Of a stretch of 64,000 nt of DNA, positions 48,201 through 55,354 are shown one piece after another. Under the pieces are notes generated by a model. That model made no database searches. It was not told the origin of the DNA and saw only the letters and a program-made list of their open reading frames with translations. The number at the start of each line of letters is the position of its first letter. The stretch's first letter is position 1. Source of the stretch: Paradesertivirga sp036399495 (GTDB taxonomy: Bacteria > Bacteroidota > Bacteroidia > Sphingobacteriales > Sphingobacteriaceae); NCBI GenBank assembly GCA_036399495.1, contig DASWMZ010000011.1, forward strand, positions 7,149-71,148, in the 5' to 3' direction. A program made the translations under genes and the position numbers.

Positions 48201-49528
48201 AAAATATTTTTTTGAGTAAGATCGAATGCAAAAGAACTTATAATTAAAATGTTGTCTTTCTCATTTATCGCAAACTCCTTAATATACCACTGCAGCAAGT
48301 TGACTATGCTTTTATGATAAACCCCAGCTCCTTTTGGTTTTCCGGTAGAACCGGATGTGTAGATTACATAGGCTAAATGCTCCGGCTTGATAACCGCTTT
48401 TAGATTTGTTGATGACTGTTTATTTATTTCAAGCAAATCCTCACGGATATCTATCAAAGATGCCTGTTCGACCATTGAAAAATTGCTTTTCCGGTTTCCC
48501 AACATTAGGGATGCATTGATATCTTCGAGCATGTGCCTTATTCGATCTTCCGGATATTTAGGGTCAATAGGCACGTAGGTAGCACCCGCTTTTAAAATCC
48601 CCAGAATACCTGCAATCATTTCCGGCGAGCGTTCCATACATATTGGAACTAAGGCACCGGCAATTAACCCTTTAGCAGTTAAATAATTGGCTAGTTTGTT
48701 CGCTTGTTCGTTAAGCGATTTGTAGGTTATTTTATTATCGCCAAAAACTACCGCAATAGCATTTGGACTTTTAGAAACCTGTTCTTCGAATAATTCGATT
48801 ACATTTTTGGCAGGATTATATTCTGATTTAGTATTGTTGAAAGCAACAAGTAAATCATGTTCCTCCTGGCTGCTTAAGAGTTTTAGAGTGTCAATACTTA
48901 TTTTTGGTTGCTCAATAACTGAATTCAGAAGTGCAATAAAATTGTCCAACATCCGGGAAATTGTCTGCTCATTATATAAACCGGGCGAATATTTAATAGA
49001 TCCCTTAAGTTCAGAACCCTCAGGCATTAGATGAATTAAAAATTCATTGTAGGTTAAAGCGTGGCTAATTAAATTTTGATGATTTGCAAGATCGTCCTTA
49101 GATAAAGTATCATCTTCAAGATGAAGAATAAACTGATTGATTTTGTTAAAACAAACGTTAGAACTGTTTTCAGTACTTGGATCTAAATTTTGAGATAAAG
49201 AATTACAATTTCCGAAGACCGTTTCAAAAGTGGTATGTACTTTTTGTAAGAGTTCTGTAAAGGAAATATTGCCTTCAAATACGGTTCGTAACGGAAGGGA
49301 ATTTGTGCTTGAAATTGTACTTATGCTAATATCGAACTGTCCGCTATATCTATATAGAAGCACTTTAAATGCCGCCAATAAGGTAACTAAAAGTGTAGTA
49401 TTATTTTCACGGCTTAAAGTAAGTAGCCCTTGTGTTGTATAGCCATTAATAACTAAACTAATAGCTTCTCTGTTAGAGTTAGTCACTTGTTTATTTTCAT
49501 AACCAGTAGGGAGAATCAAAGGAACCAA
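42230..49528 (-). CDS. Hybrid NRPS-PKS megasynthase: (half C)-A-PCP-KS-AT-ACP-aminotransferase
   Basis: 2432 residues, TTG start at 49528 (stop five codons upstream, no usable ATG). 1-225: only the C-terminal lobe of a condensation domain, without HHxxxDG. Adenylation about 240-735 (A3 at 389-400, A5 NSYGPTE, A10 PLTGNGKVD). PCP with Ser786. KS about 840-1270 (Cys1014 in SACSTS, His1150, His1189). AT about 1365-1670 (Ser1460 in GHSIGE; HAFHS at 1556-1560, malonyl-CoA type). ACP with Ser1778. Class III aminotransferase about 1960-2370 (Asp2183, PLP Lys2211). The tail ARLGRDKNGNPAWFI is typical after such aminotransferases. No KR, DH or ER: the beta-keto group should be transaminated to a beta-amine, as in MycA or McyE. 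It works directly before the C-A-PCP-TE protein. Confidence 0.93.
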   Translation of the reverse strand: MVPLILPTGYENKQVTNSNREAISLVINGYTTQGLLTLSRENNTTLLVTLLAAFKVLLYRYSGQFDISISTISSTNSLPLRTVFEGNISFTELLQKVHTTFETVFGNCNSLSQNLDPSTENSSNVCFNKINQFILHLEDDTLSKDDLANHQNLISHALTYNEFLIHLMPEGSELKGSIKYSPGLYNEQTISRMLDNFIALLNSVIEQPKISIDTLKLLSSQEEHDLLVAFNNTKSEYNPAKNVIELFEEQVSKSPNAIAVVFGDNKITYKSLNEQANKLANYLTAKGLIAGALVPICMERSPEMIAGILGILKAGATYVPIDPKYPEDRIRHMLEDINASLMLGNRKSNFSMVEQASLIDIREDLLEINKQSSTNLKAVIKPEHLAYVIYTSGSTGKPKGAGVYHKSIVNLLQWYIKEFAINEKDNILIISSFAFDLTQKNIFSPLITGAKIVLPVMEFYDNNLIVDCIRDNEVSFINCAPNAFYPIVEHPEALPKIKSLRLSILGGEPIHLSRLEKWTLSETFNCEIINSYGPTECTDIASFYRIKIPQNYINKTIPIGKPNDNVRLYVLNAALQVQPVNVAGELYIGGDGVGAGYIKDAQLTAEKFIPDPFSTEAGARLYKTGDWACRLPDGNVEYLGRIDHQVKVRGYRIELGEIESVLQTCHFVKQCVVVAKADTTGSNNLIAYVVSEGIFNKPAITGFLQSKLPDYMIPSVFIELAEIPLTGNGKVDRAALPNPFHHRLTDALYVAPKSQTELNVATIWKEVLSIDKIGVNDNFFECGGNSLNAVRIVAAMKEAHQYQLPVIKLYQYPTIKGLAAYFDGAKRNVFNIDTRNKPALAVTDIAVIGMAGRFPGAETIDELWDILKDGRETISFFSEEELDSSIPEHLRNDPDYIKARGVIKNAQYFDAAFFGLNPKLAEVMDPQQRVFLEIAWEVLEGSGYLPQHYAGNIGVYAGCGNNTYYLNNVLKNEKILNQVGDFRAMTVNEKDYISSRTSYQLNLKGPSVSVYSACSTSLLAITQAVDAIRNGQCDVAIAGGASVTAPINSGHLYQEGSMMSSDGHCRSFDADAKGTMFSDGAGVVLLKSLEEAIRDGDRIYSVIKGIGVNNDGSDKGSFTGPSTEGQAYAISKAINDAGIEPSSITYIEAHGTATPIGDPIEIEGLKVAFGNQAANQYCAIGSIKSNMGHLTAAAGVAGLIKATLALVYKKIPASTGYKTPNPHIDFINSPFYVNSTLADWSSNSLRRAGVSSFGIGGTNVHVILEEYLEENAPEQISESSFQLVTWSAKSERSLGAYAEKLAACIDQHPEINLADAAYTLQTTRAPFYCRAFTIADSSNTLKTALRNNGQPFEVKTLTETPQEIVFMFPGQGSQYLNMGRDLYENQTVFRNAIDECAELLLPYLTTDIRHVIYPDINDSAATNLLKDTRFTQPALFVTEYALAKLWMSWGIQPSILCGHSIGEFVAAHFAGVFSLADGLKLIAIRGRMVSELPQGQMLSVRTDVEALTAILPNDLSIAAVNSARLCVVAGEEQAITAFILVLEKKEIAYSLLHTSHAFHSNMMNPIIEDFKKVVSETALSFPKKPVMSTVTGTWLSDAQATDPDYWAQHLRLTVRFSDAVKCILENETVLFLEAGPGNVTSILVRQQTGTAKVVAVSSLEKNKAHSSETQSILKAVGQLYINGIEPNWEAFYEGQIRKKINLPLYAFDRKYCWVEPAESPAKNLAIQERAGKRIPEENKAMNNDILIQRVKEIIEETSGIEIADLKPNLNFLEIGLDSLLLTQVASTFKKKFSLPFTFRQLLEETCTIELVAAYIEKNSDPVGMRDLQVQPTQSTFEPQALPILSNYSVVPNGNIALDMIAQQLQLLAKQVSLIQGGNPLGSTTPSIQNNQSLLDKIAVSPASTNDLTPEEAIEIKKPFGATAHIDRQVTELTSKQYAFLTELTLSYNKKTEKSKKYAQEHRTYMADPRVVSGFKPLTKEIVYPIVINRSKGSRLWDLDGNEYIDILNGFGSNMFGYQPDVLTNALHDQVERGFEVGPQHELAGEVSKLICEFTGCDRAALCSTGSEAVLGAMRIARTITGRSLIIAFTGSYHGIVDEVLVRGTKKLKSFPAASGIMPEAVQNMLILDYGTEESLQIIKSRSNELAAVLVEPVQSRRPEFVPLDFLKKVREITTEASVALIFDEVITGFRMHPGGAQALFGIKADIATYGKVIGGGLPIGVIAGKKEFMDALDGGFWQYGDTSFPEVGVTYFAGTFVRHPLALASARAALQYMKDRGPGLQEELNKKGEEIATKLNAEFKKRGLPFFVAQFGSLWKIKFHEDIPYKELLFTLMRHKGVHVCDGFPCFMTEAHTPEEINLVIKLFIESADEMIEAGFFKQVSGDKEQAAINHPYDLNTPPANGARLGRDKNGNPAWFIANPEKPGSYLQVQAR

Positions 49529-49531
49529 GTC

Positions 49532-49560
49532 ATTAAAATTTTAATCACAATTGGATTGTG
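49532..49560. promoter_or_regulatory. Two adjacent palindromes in front of the NRPS-PKS operon
   Basis: ATTAAAATTTTAAT (49532-49545) is a perfect 14-bp palindrome; CACAAT-TGG-ATTGTG (49546-49560) is a perfect 6+6 inverted repeat. Both lie within 35 bases of the TTG start, a typical place for a dimeric repressor to bind. No regulator gene is adjacent. Confidence 0.5.
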
Positions 49561-50310
49561 TGTTACGGATGTTCGGACATTTCGAATTAACTCAAATTAA
49601 TGTAAGATTTTTAATAAGGCATATTCGAATCGTATGCTTAGTTTCTATTTTAAATTAAGATAAATTCAAGCTATTTGGAACTAATACGAGTATATCAATT
49701 AGGAGTTACATTTTAGTAAGTCGAATACCAACCATCACTCTGATTTTTTAAGATATGTTACATTGAAACTCCATATCTCGAAAAAAGTGTTTTTATTTTG
49801 GAACCTGTATTATCTAATTTACATAGCAAAGTTTCTAATCCGATGCCTGAAGAGGACTTTAAACTTCTTCTGGAACAGTCGCGGGAGCGACGCAAACTGT
49901 CATTGCTGTACAGAGTTCAATTCAGTTGGTGCTTTAAAAGAATCAGAAAACATAAGCTTCTTCAAAGGGGAATTACTGACCGACAAGAATAATATACTTG
50001 AACAGCAAGGGAATTTAAAGTCTGACAGGATTATTAATTTACCAATGTAAATGACAATGAAAAAGTAAAAGAGGTTTGAAATCATACGTCTTGGAAGCGA
50101 TAGCGATTGAAGAAAGCGGAAAAAAGTAGAGTTTAAGAAAAACCCTGAACAATTACAGACGTATTACAAGAGGTATTTAAAGGTAATCCGGATTTTAAAA
50201 AAGCTTTCACGCCTTGACGCCCGGACGACAAAGGGGCTGTGTCATTCAGTTTCCACAACCCAAACAATCACAAACAAGACTTGGAAGAATTGAGAAATAC
50301 CAAAGACTAA
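49561..50310. other. Degenerate region upstream of the NRPS-PKS operon
   Basis: Short overlapping plus-strand frames (49763-50050 and 49798-49992) and a frame reading EVFKGNPDFKKAF then DDKGAVSFSFHNPNNHKQDL (about 50165-50310) look like shards of older genes. None can be identified and each is broken by stops. The N-terminal half of the condensation domain missing from the megasynthase is not recognisable here. Confidence 0.4.
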
Positions 50311-50510
50311 ATTTTTAAAGGTATAGCACTAAATTTCAAATAATCCTGGCTCATAACCATCCATCAGGAAACCTTAAACCAAGTGAAGCAGACAGGCAAT
50401 TAACTAATAAGCTGACTCAGGCAGGAAAGTTACTGGATATCTCAGTATTGGATCATCTGATCATTACAGCAGATGAGTATTTCTCATTTGCTGATGAGGG
50501 ACTAATCTAG
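50311..50510 (+). pseudogene. radC: RadC-like (JAB/MPN) C-terminal fragment
   Basis: After a frameshift near 50335 (IFKGIALN, then QII) the plus strand encodes IILAHNHPSGNLKPSEADRQ followed by LTNKLTQAGKLLDISVLDHL and ends ADEGLI at TAG 50508-50510. HNHPSG with the downstream Asp of VLDH is the JAB metal-site signature of RadC proteins, which in Bacteroidota are often carried by mobile elements. The N-terminal two-thirds are absent. Confidence 0.8.
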
Positions 50511-50516
50511 TCCCTT

Positions 50517-50900
50517 TCAACGGAGTTTATAAGGGCGGTTAAAAGCCTTTTGCTTTACTTTGAAGTATTCAGCAAGCTTCCTGATTACTTCTTTAGACAA
50601 TCCTTTTTTATAGTTTAAGATATCAGAGACATAACCTTTGCTGATATCAAGGATAGTGGTTAAATCCTGAGGTTTCATGTGATGGTCCTCCATAAATGAG
50701 CGAAGCATCACAATGGGATCAGTATACTGAAAGGTATTGTGGACCTCATCGTATTTCTCAACTAACAGCGTAAGCAAGTCGATTTCATCTTGTACTTGTT
50801 GGTTATGGTCTTCGCTTAATAACCTTTCCAGTTAATCGCAGTATTCGTTATACTGGTCTTTGTTCTTTATTACGGTATATTTAATTGCTGTAGTTACCAT
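50517..50900 (-). pseudogene. higA: HigA-type antitoxin with an in-frame stop
   Basis: From ATG 50900 the frame reads MVTTAIKYTVIKNKDQYNEY then CD, hits TAA at 50832-50834, and continues uninterrupted as LERLLSEDHNQQVQDEIDLL to the natural end RPYKLR at 50517. The whole is a 127-residue HigA: a KYTVIKxxxQYNEYC opening, a linker helix, then an XRE helix-turn-helix (KPQDLTTILDISKGYVSDIL). Only one codon is wrong. Re-initiation at an in-frame alternative start near 50777 would still give the DNA-binding part (86 residues). Confidence 0.75.
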
Positions 50901-50902
50901 GG

Positions 50903-51104
50903 TCAATAGATATAAATTGTACTGTTCACCTTGTTTGCAAATCTTATTATACTCAGCATGGGTCCACATCCAGCAAACAAACAACTGAGCTTGTTTTGCT
51001 CCGAATACGTACTTGCAAATCATCCTGAAATTATTCCCGCCAATATCAAAAATTACCCGGTTGCTGCTTTTTCCTAAAAGGTCGGCAATGTTGAAGGTTT
51101 CCAA
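50903..51104 (-). pseudogene. higB: HigB-type toxin, N-terminally truncated and frameshifted
   Basis: The frame encodes FNIADLLGKSSNRVIFDIGG, NNFRMICKYVFG and THAEYNKICKQGEQY, the C-terminal two-thirds of a HigB/RelE-fold mRNA interferase. The first 40 or so residues are missing where the sequence joins the integrase fragment. Near 50915 a one-base change removes the expected end (QYNIYIY, with TGA at 50903-50905) and lets the toxin frame run straight into the antitoxin start. Toxin precedes antitoxin, the usual order for HigBA. Confidence 0.75.
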
Positions 51105-51110
51105 AGTTGG

Positions 51111-51849
51111 ATGAAACTTAAAAAGCGGTCAAACGCCACCATCGGGATGTACCTCCGTGCATTAAGAGCAGTCTTTAACCAAGATATTGCCTGTGGGGAT
51201 GTTTCTGTGCAGCTTTATCCCTTCAAGAAAGGAAAATATAAAATTCCGACTGGTAAGAACATCAAAAAATCACTTAACAAAGCCGATCTGAGGATACTAT
51301 ACACCACAGAAGTTCCTGAGGGCAGCGAAATGGAAAAGGCAAGAGCCTTTTGGTTTTTTAGCTACCAGTGTAATGGAATGAATTTTAGAGATATTGCGGA
51401 GCTCAAGTATAAACAGGTATCCGGAAAGTCGTTTTCTTCATTCGCCGAAAGACGATGAATACCTCAAAAGATGATCCCCGCCTAATTGTGATCCCGCTGA
51501 TGGAAACTATAAAGGCAACAATTGAAAGTACGAAAAATTTAAGAGGAACGGGGATCAGCATGTGTTTCCGATTTTCACGAATAGGATGGACGAGAACGAG
51601 AAGCTTAGGGCTAACCGTAACTTTATTCGTTTCGTGAATCAGTATATGAATAAATTAGCTAAGCTCGCCTGATTAGAAATTAATTTGTCAACCTATGTAG
51701 CAAGGCATACGTTCACTACGAGTGCCATTCATAGTGGAGCTTTTATGGAATTTGTTCAGGTAACCTTGGGGCATCATTCAATGTCTACTACTCAACATTA
51801 TTGGGCAGGATTCGAGGATGAAGTAAAGAGAAGTTTGCTGAATCGCTGA
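51111..51849 (+). pseudogene. Tyrosine-recombinase integrase, truncated and frameshifted
   Basis: Starts inside the core-binding domain (RSNATIGMYLRALRAVFNQD, ACGDVSVQLYPFKKGKYKIP) and runs into the catalytic domain (NGMNFRDIAELKYKQV). The frame shifts near 51445 and again near 51550, and TGA interrupts at about 51670 before LEINLSTYVARHTFTTSAIH and VTLGHHSMSTTQHYWAGF. The Arg of VARHTF, the His of LGHHS and the catalytic Tyr of TQHYW are recognisable. The N-terminal arm-binding domain is missing. Clearly inactive; it belongs to the Bacteroidota phage/ICE integrase type. Confidence 0.85.
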
Positions 51850-52276
51850 TGAATTTTTAAATCGATCGAAAGAAAAGTGAATAAAGAATCGTTTAATTTT
51901 ATCATTTCGAATAAGAGTTACTAGAGCACTTAGCCAGCAGGAGAGGCCCCAGCGGGAAAGAAAATATCAACTTTTTTTGACGGTAGGATAGTTTTTTCTA
52001 TTACCATTGCTGTTTTTCTAAAAATTTACCTGTGCTTTCGGAGTATAGGTTTTTTTGATATGTAGTGTATAATTCAAATTTCTCTTTAAGACTTATTAAG
52101 GTTTCCCAAAAACGACCGGTATACGTTACCTGCCAGGTTCAGGGAGTGGAGGAAAGCGAAGATTAGGTTTCGACTTATTTTCCAACATTTATTTGTCTCA
52201 TTACAATTGGTAGTTCTCTCACATTTTAATCTTCCCGGATAATTGGCGCAGTCTCTCTTCAAGGCGGCCAACCGCT
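51850..52276. other. Gap between integrase remnant and kinase region
   Basis: No identifiable gene. On the minus strand a frame ending near 52225 reads LAEAVGRLEERLRQLSGKIK, a short coiled-coil tail that would continue the micro-ORF at 52277-52366 after a frameshift. Confidence 0.35.
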
Positions 52277-52366
52277 TCAGCTAAATTCTGAATTTTCTTT
52301 AAAAGTCATAGCCGAATCTAATAAGGCTGGCTCTGGATTAGTACTTGTAAATTCTGATGTCGTCAT
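52277..52366 (-). CDS. 29-residue micro-ORF, possible front half of a coiled-coil peptide
   Basis: ATG at 52366, TGA at 52277; product MTTSEFTSTNPEPALLDSAM plus TFKENSEFS. It begins 27 bases after the PAS kinase stop on the same strand. If a single frameshift near 52285 is repaired it continues as LAEAVGRLEERLRQLSGKIK, giving a peptide of about 50 residues with a C-terminal amphipathic helix. I recognise no family; real gene, remnant or chance are all possible. Confidence 0.3.
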   Translation of the reverse strand: MTTSEFTSTNPEPALLDSAMTFKENSEFS

Positions 52367-52393
52367 ATCCACCAACACTTTCAGCCTTAAATC

Positions 52394-54331
52394 TTAATTA
52401 GTTTTATCTAAAGGCAAAGTAAACCAAAAGGTGCTACCTTCACCAGGTTCGCTTTCAAAACCAATTTTTCCACCTGCATTTTCAATAATTTCTTTCGAAA
52501 TATACAGCCCCAATCCAAGGCTTAAGCCAGATCTTTCGTTTTGAGCCACCTGATGAAAGCGAAGGAAAATATTATCTTTTTGCTCTTTTTGTATGCCAAT
52601 CCCAAAGTCTTTTATACTACAAACCATGTCACCACCCCTCTTGATTACTGAAATAATTACTTTATCCGCAGCCGGAGAATATTTTACTGCATTGGTAACC
52701 AAGTTTGTAATCACTTGTATCAACCTATCCTTATCTCCCTTTATGGCGATTGGAGGGTTTTCAGTGATTATTAACTTATGGGTTGCAGTAATTAGTTGCA
52801 AATCCTCCACGACTTCACCCAGAAGCAGTTGCATATTTATCTCAGACTCTTTTAAGTCGAATTTACCCGTATCTATCCTACTTAAATCCAGCAAGCCCCT
52901 GATAAGGGTTTCAAGTCTAAGAACCTGGGTGTCGAGTCGTTCTAAAAAGCTAAAATTGTCAGGGTTCTCTGTTCCGGAGAGTGAGCGCTTTAGCAATTGT
53001 GAATACGCTTTAATAGAGGTTACCGGTGTTTTCAGTTCATGACTGACCGTACTAATAAATTCGTCCTTTTGCTTTTCAAGCTCTTTTCTTTCGGTAATAT
53101 CAGTAACTGTTCCAATAATTCGTACTGGCTCGCCCTTCTCATTGTATGAGACTTTACCTGTAGTATTCACCCATCTTATTACTTCATCCGCTCTTTTAAT
53201 TCGGAAAGAATGATTAAGGATTCCGGTTGATATGCTTTCCTTGTAAGCTTTATCTGCAGCAGGATAATCTTCAGGCAGCATATGTTGTTTAACCTTTTCA
53301 AGTGTCCAATCTTCCGAGTTGTCCTTATAGCCGTAAATCTGCGCGTGCTTTAATGAACGAATGGTTTTTTCGGTGACCAAATCTGTATCAAATACTCCGG
53401 CTTCTACATTCTCCACTGCCAGATTCAACCGCTCTTCGCTTTCCTGAATCTTCTTTCTAAACAACACCTGATCTGTCACTTCATAGGCAAAAACCAATAT
53501 CCCGTCTATGTTTCCATATTCATCACGCCTTGCCTGATATATGAAATTAAAATAGTGATCAGCCTGGGGGCCACCGTCATACTCGGCCAGCGGCATAAAT
53601 ACTTCTTTGCCTTGGAAGCTTTCCCCTGTCTGATAAATGTGGTTCAGGATTTCTAAAATTCCCTGTGGAACAAGTTCAGGTAATCCCTCAGCAAAGGTTT
53701 TTCCCAAAAGGTCTCTTCCGGGGAAAATGCTCTGATACAGTGGATTGATAAATTCAAAAATAAATTCCGGGCCACTATGAACGCAAATTATAGCGGGAGC
53801 TTCCATAAAAAGTCGTTCCAGTTTCAACTTTTCTGCCTGAGCCCTTTTCAAAGCTACCTCTAAAGCTTTTGTCTTGTCTGATATCTCATCCTTGGCTTTG
53901 CTCAGTTCCTGGTCACGTACTACTTCAATGGTAATATCTGTAGTAGTATGAATAAGATAAGCAACATCTCCGTTCTCGTCGAAAATCGGCTCATTCACAT
54001 TTCTCCAGTAACGTGTTTCCTGTTGCCCGGTGAGCGGCGATACAAGGTTATATGCAAAGTGTGGCTGGATGTCTGTTGCCTTGTTATTAATGACACGATT
54101 AAAAGAGCTAATAACACTTAGCGGATCATTGGCGTCAGCGGTTCCGGGAAATATGTCAAACAAATTTCTTCCTAAAAGTTCTTCCCGTGTCTTATATGTG
54201 AACTCGAGGTATTTATCATTTACAGCAAGTATTGTGTAACACGGCGTGTTAACCTTCAAAATCATGCATTGAGCAGATTTTTTAAAAAAGGTTTGAAATT
54301 GGGGGGTATTGTAAAATAAATCGCTGTCCAT
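52394..54331 (-). CDS. Soluble histidine kinase with three PAS domains
   Basis: 645 residues from the ATG at 54331; a GTG two codons earlier is possible. PAS units lie at about 20-140, 170-295 and 300-417, with PAC-like ends (TTTDITIEV, AYEVTDQ, VTDITERK) and a short helix (KAKDEISDKTKALEVALKRA) between the first two. HisKA has His431 in TVSHELKTPVTSIKAYSQ, then ATPase N (LVTNAVKYSP), G1 (IKDFGIGI) and G2 (GLGLYISKEII) boxes. No membrane helix. No receiver is attached, and apart from a micro-ORF its downstream neighbours are element debris, so the partner is unknown. Confidence 0.92.
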   Translation of the reverse strand: MDSDLFYNTPQFQTFFKKSAQCMILKVNTPCYTILAVNDKYLEFTYKTREELLGRNLFDIFPGTADANDPLSVISSFNRVINNKATDIQPHFAYNLVSPLTGQQETRYWRNVNEPIFDENGDVAYLIHTTTDITIEVVRDQELSKAKDEISDKTKALEVALKRAQAEKLKLERLFMEAPAIICVHSGPEFIFEFINPLYQSIFPGRDLLGKTFAEGLPELVPQGILEILNHIYQTGESFQGKEVFMPLAEYDGGPQADHYFNFIYQARRDEYGNIDGILVFAYEVTDQVLFRKKIQESEERLNLAVENVEAGVFDTDLVTEKTIRSLKHAQIYGYKDNSEDWTLEKVKQHMLPEDYPAADKAYKESISTGILNHSFRIKRADEVIRWVNTTGKVSYNEKGEPVRIIGTVTDITERKELEKQKDEFISTVSHELKTPVTSIKAYSQLLKRSLSGTENPDNFSFLERLDTQVLRLETLIRGLLDLSRIDTGKFDLKESEINMQLLLGEVVEDLQLITATHKLIITENPPIAIKGDKDRLIQVITNLVTNAVKYSPAADKVIISVIKRGGDMVCSIKDFGIGIQKEQKDNIFLRFHQVAQNERSGLSLGLGLYISKEIIENAGGKIGFESEPGEGSTFWFTLPLDKTN

Positions 54332-54563
54332 GCTCACAAAACAAATATATAAAATTGGTAAAGTAGCTATAAGGATACTTTGTTCTTCAGGTATTGTTTT
54401 TATCGATCAGCAGCTTCTAGTGATAGTTATGAAGAAGTATCTCGTTCTAAAAAACGACCGTTTTTTAAACTACATAAGATGCCCTAATGTACTAGCCTCG
54501 GCGTTCCATAGCTTTTTCATTGCAACTATCACAAATCCCATAAACAGCAAATTGATCGAAGAG

Positions 54564-55099
54564 ATGGTAAAGCCATCCGGTATTGAAAGTTTAGGCAAGG
54601 AAAAGTTCTCGCTTACTTTCGTTGCAAGCATCGCAAGTTCACAGACGACCGCCAGCCTAAATCTCAGCAGCTCTGTTTTTCAAGAAGGCAAGCCCATACC
54701 GGCTAAATATACCTGCGGAAGCTCTAATGTGTCACCACCACTTACTTGGAGTGGATTCCCCAAAAACACGAAAAGTTTTGCGATAATTATGGACGACCGA
54801 GACGCTCCAATGGGTACATGGGTTCATTGGTAATTTATAATATACCAGGCACATTCAACACTTTGGAGGACAAAATATAGTATTGAAGACATTAATGCAC
54901 TGACGGCCTTAACAGTTGGAACCAGGAAGGGTATAGAGGCCCTAGCCCACCAAATGGAATGCACCGGTATGAATTCAACTTGTATGCTTTAGATACAAAT
55001 TTAGAACGCACCGAGGGTATGACTAAAACTAAGCTTTTGGAGGTGATGAAAGGGCATGTACTTAGTCAGACCATATTAATGGGGACTTTTAGTAGATGA
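54564..55099 (+). pseudogene. YbhB/YbcL (PEBP, Raf-kinase-inhibitor-like) gene, frameshifted
   Basis: From about the ATG at 54564 the frame encodes SLNLSSSVFQEGKPIPAKYT, SPPLTWSGFPKNTKSFAIIM and DDRDAPMGTWVHW, the PEBP core with its anion-binding DDxDAPxGTWVHW motif. A one-base loss at 54831 ends this frame; the next continues VIYNIPGTFNTLED, and after more damage GPSPPNGMHRYEFNLYALDT and KTKLLEVMKGHVLSQTILMG to TGA at 55097-55099. All family blocks are present in order, so the gene decayed in place. The open frame reaches back to 54330 but the extra N-terminus is not family-like. Confidence 0.85.
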
Positions 55100-55354
55100 T
55101 AAAACAGGATAAGCCGGTAATTATTAGCTACCCCAAAGAAGTACTACACTATAGCGCAGAAATCGAAATTTGGTATCGAATCTTTTTGAGAGTCCACTAT
55201 ATGAAACATGCCGAATAATTCTTAATGTCTATTCGAACTCCATTCTTATTCATTGTAGGTGTCTCACAAAACGATTGTTAATGTACCTATAAGTTGGAGT
55301 TACACTAATTTAATATCTTTTTTGCTGCTCCACGACCCTCGCGCTAGCAAGGGA

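Noticed and set aside
49763..50050. 95-residue plus-strand ORF upstream of the NRPS operon
   Set aside because: Aromatic and Cys-rich nonsense-like composition with a competing frame through the same bases; treated as debris.
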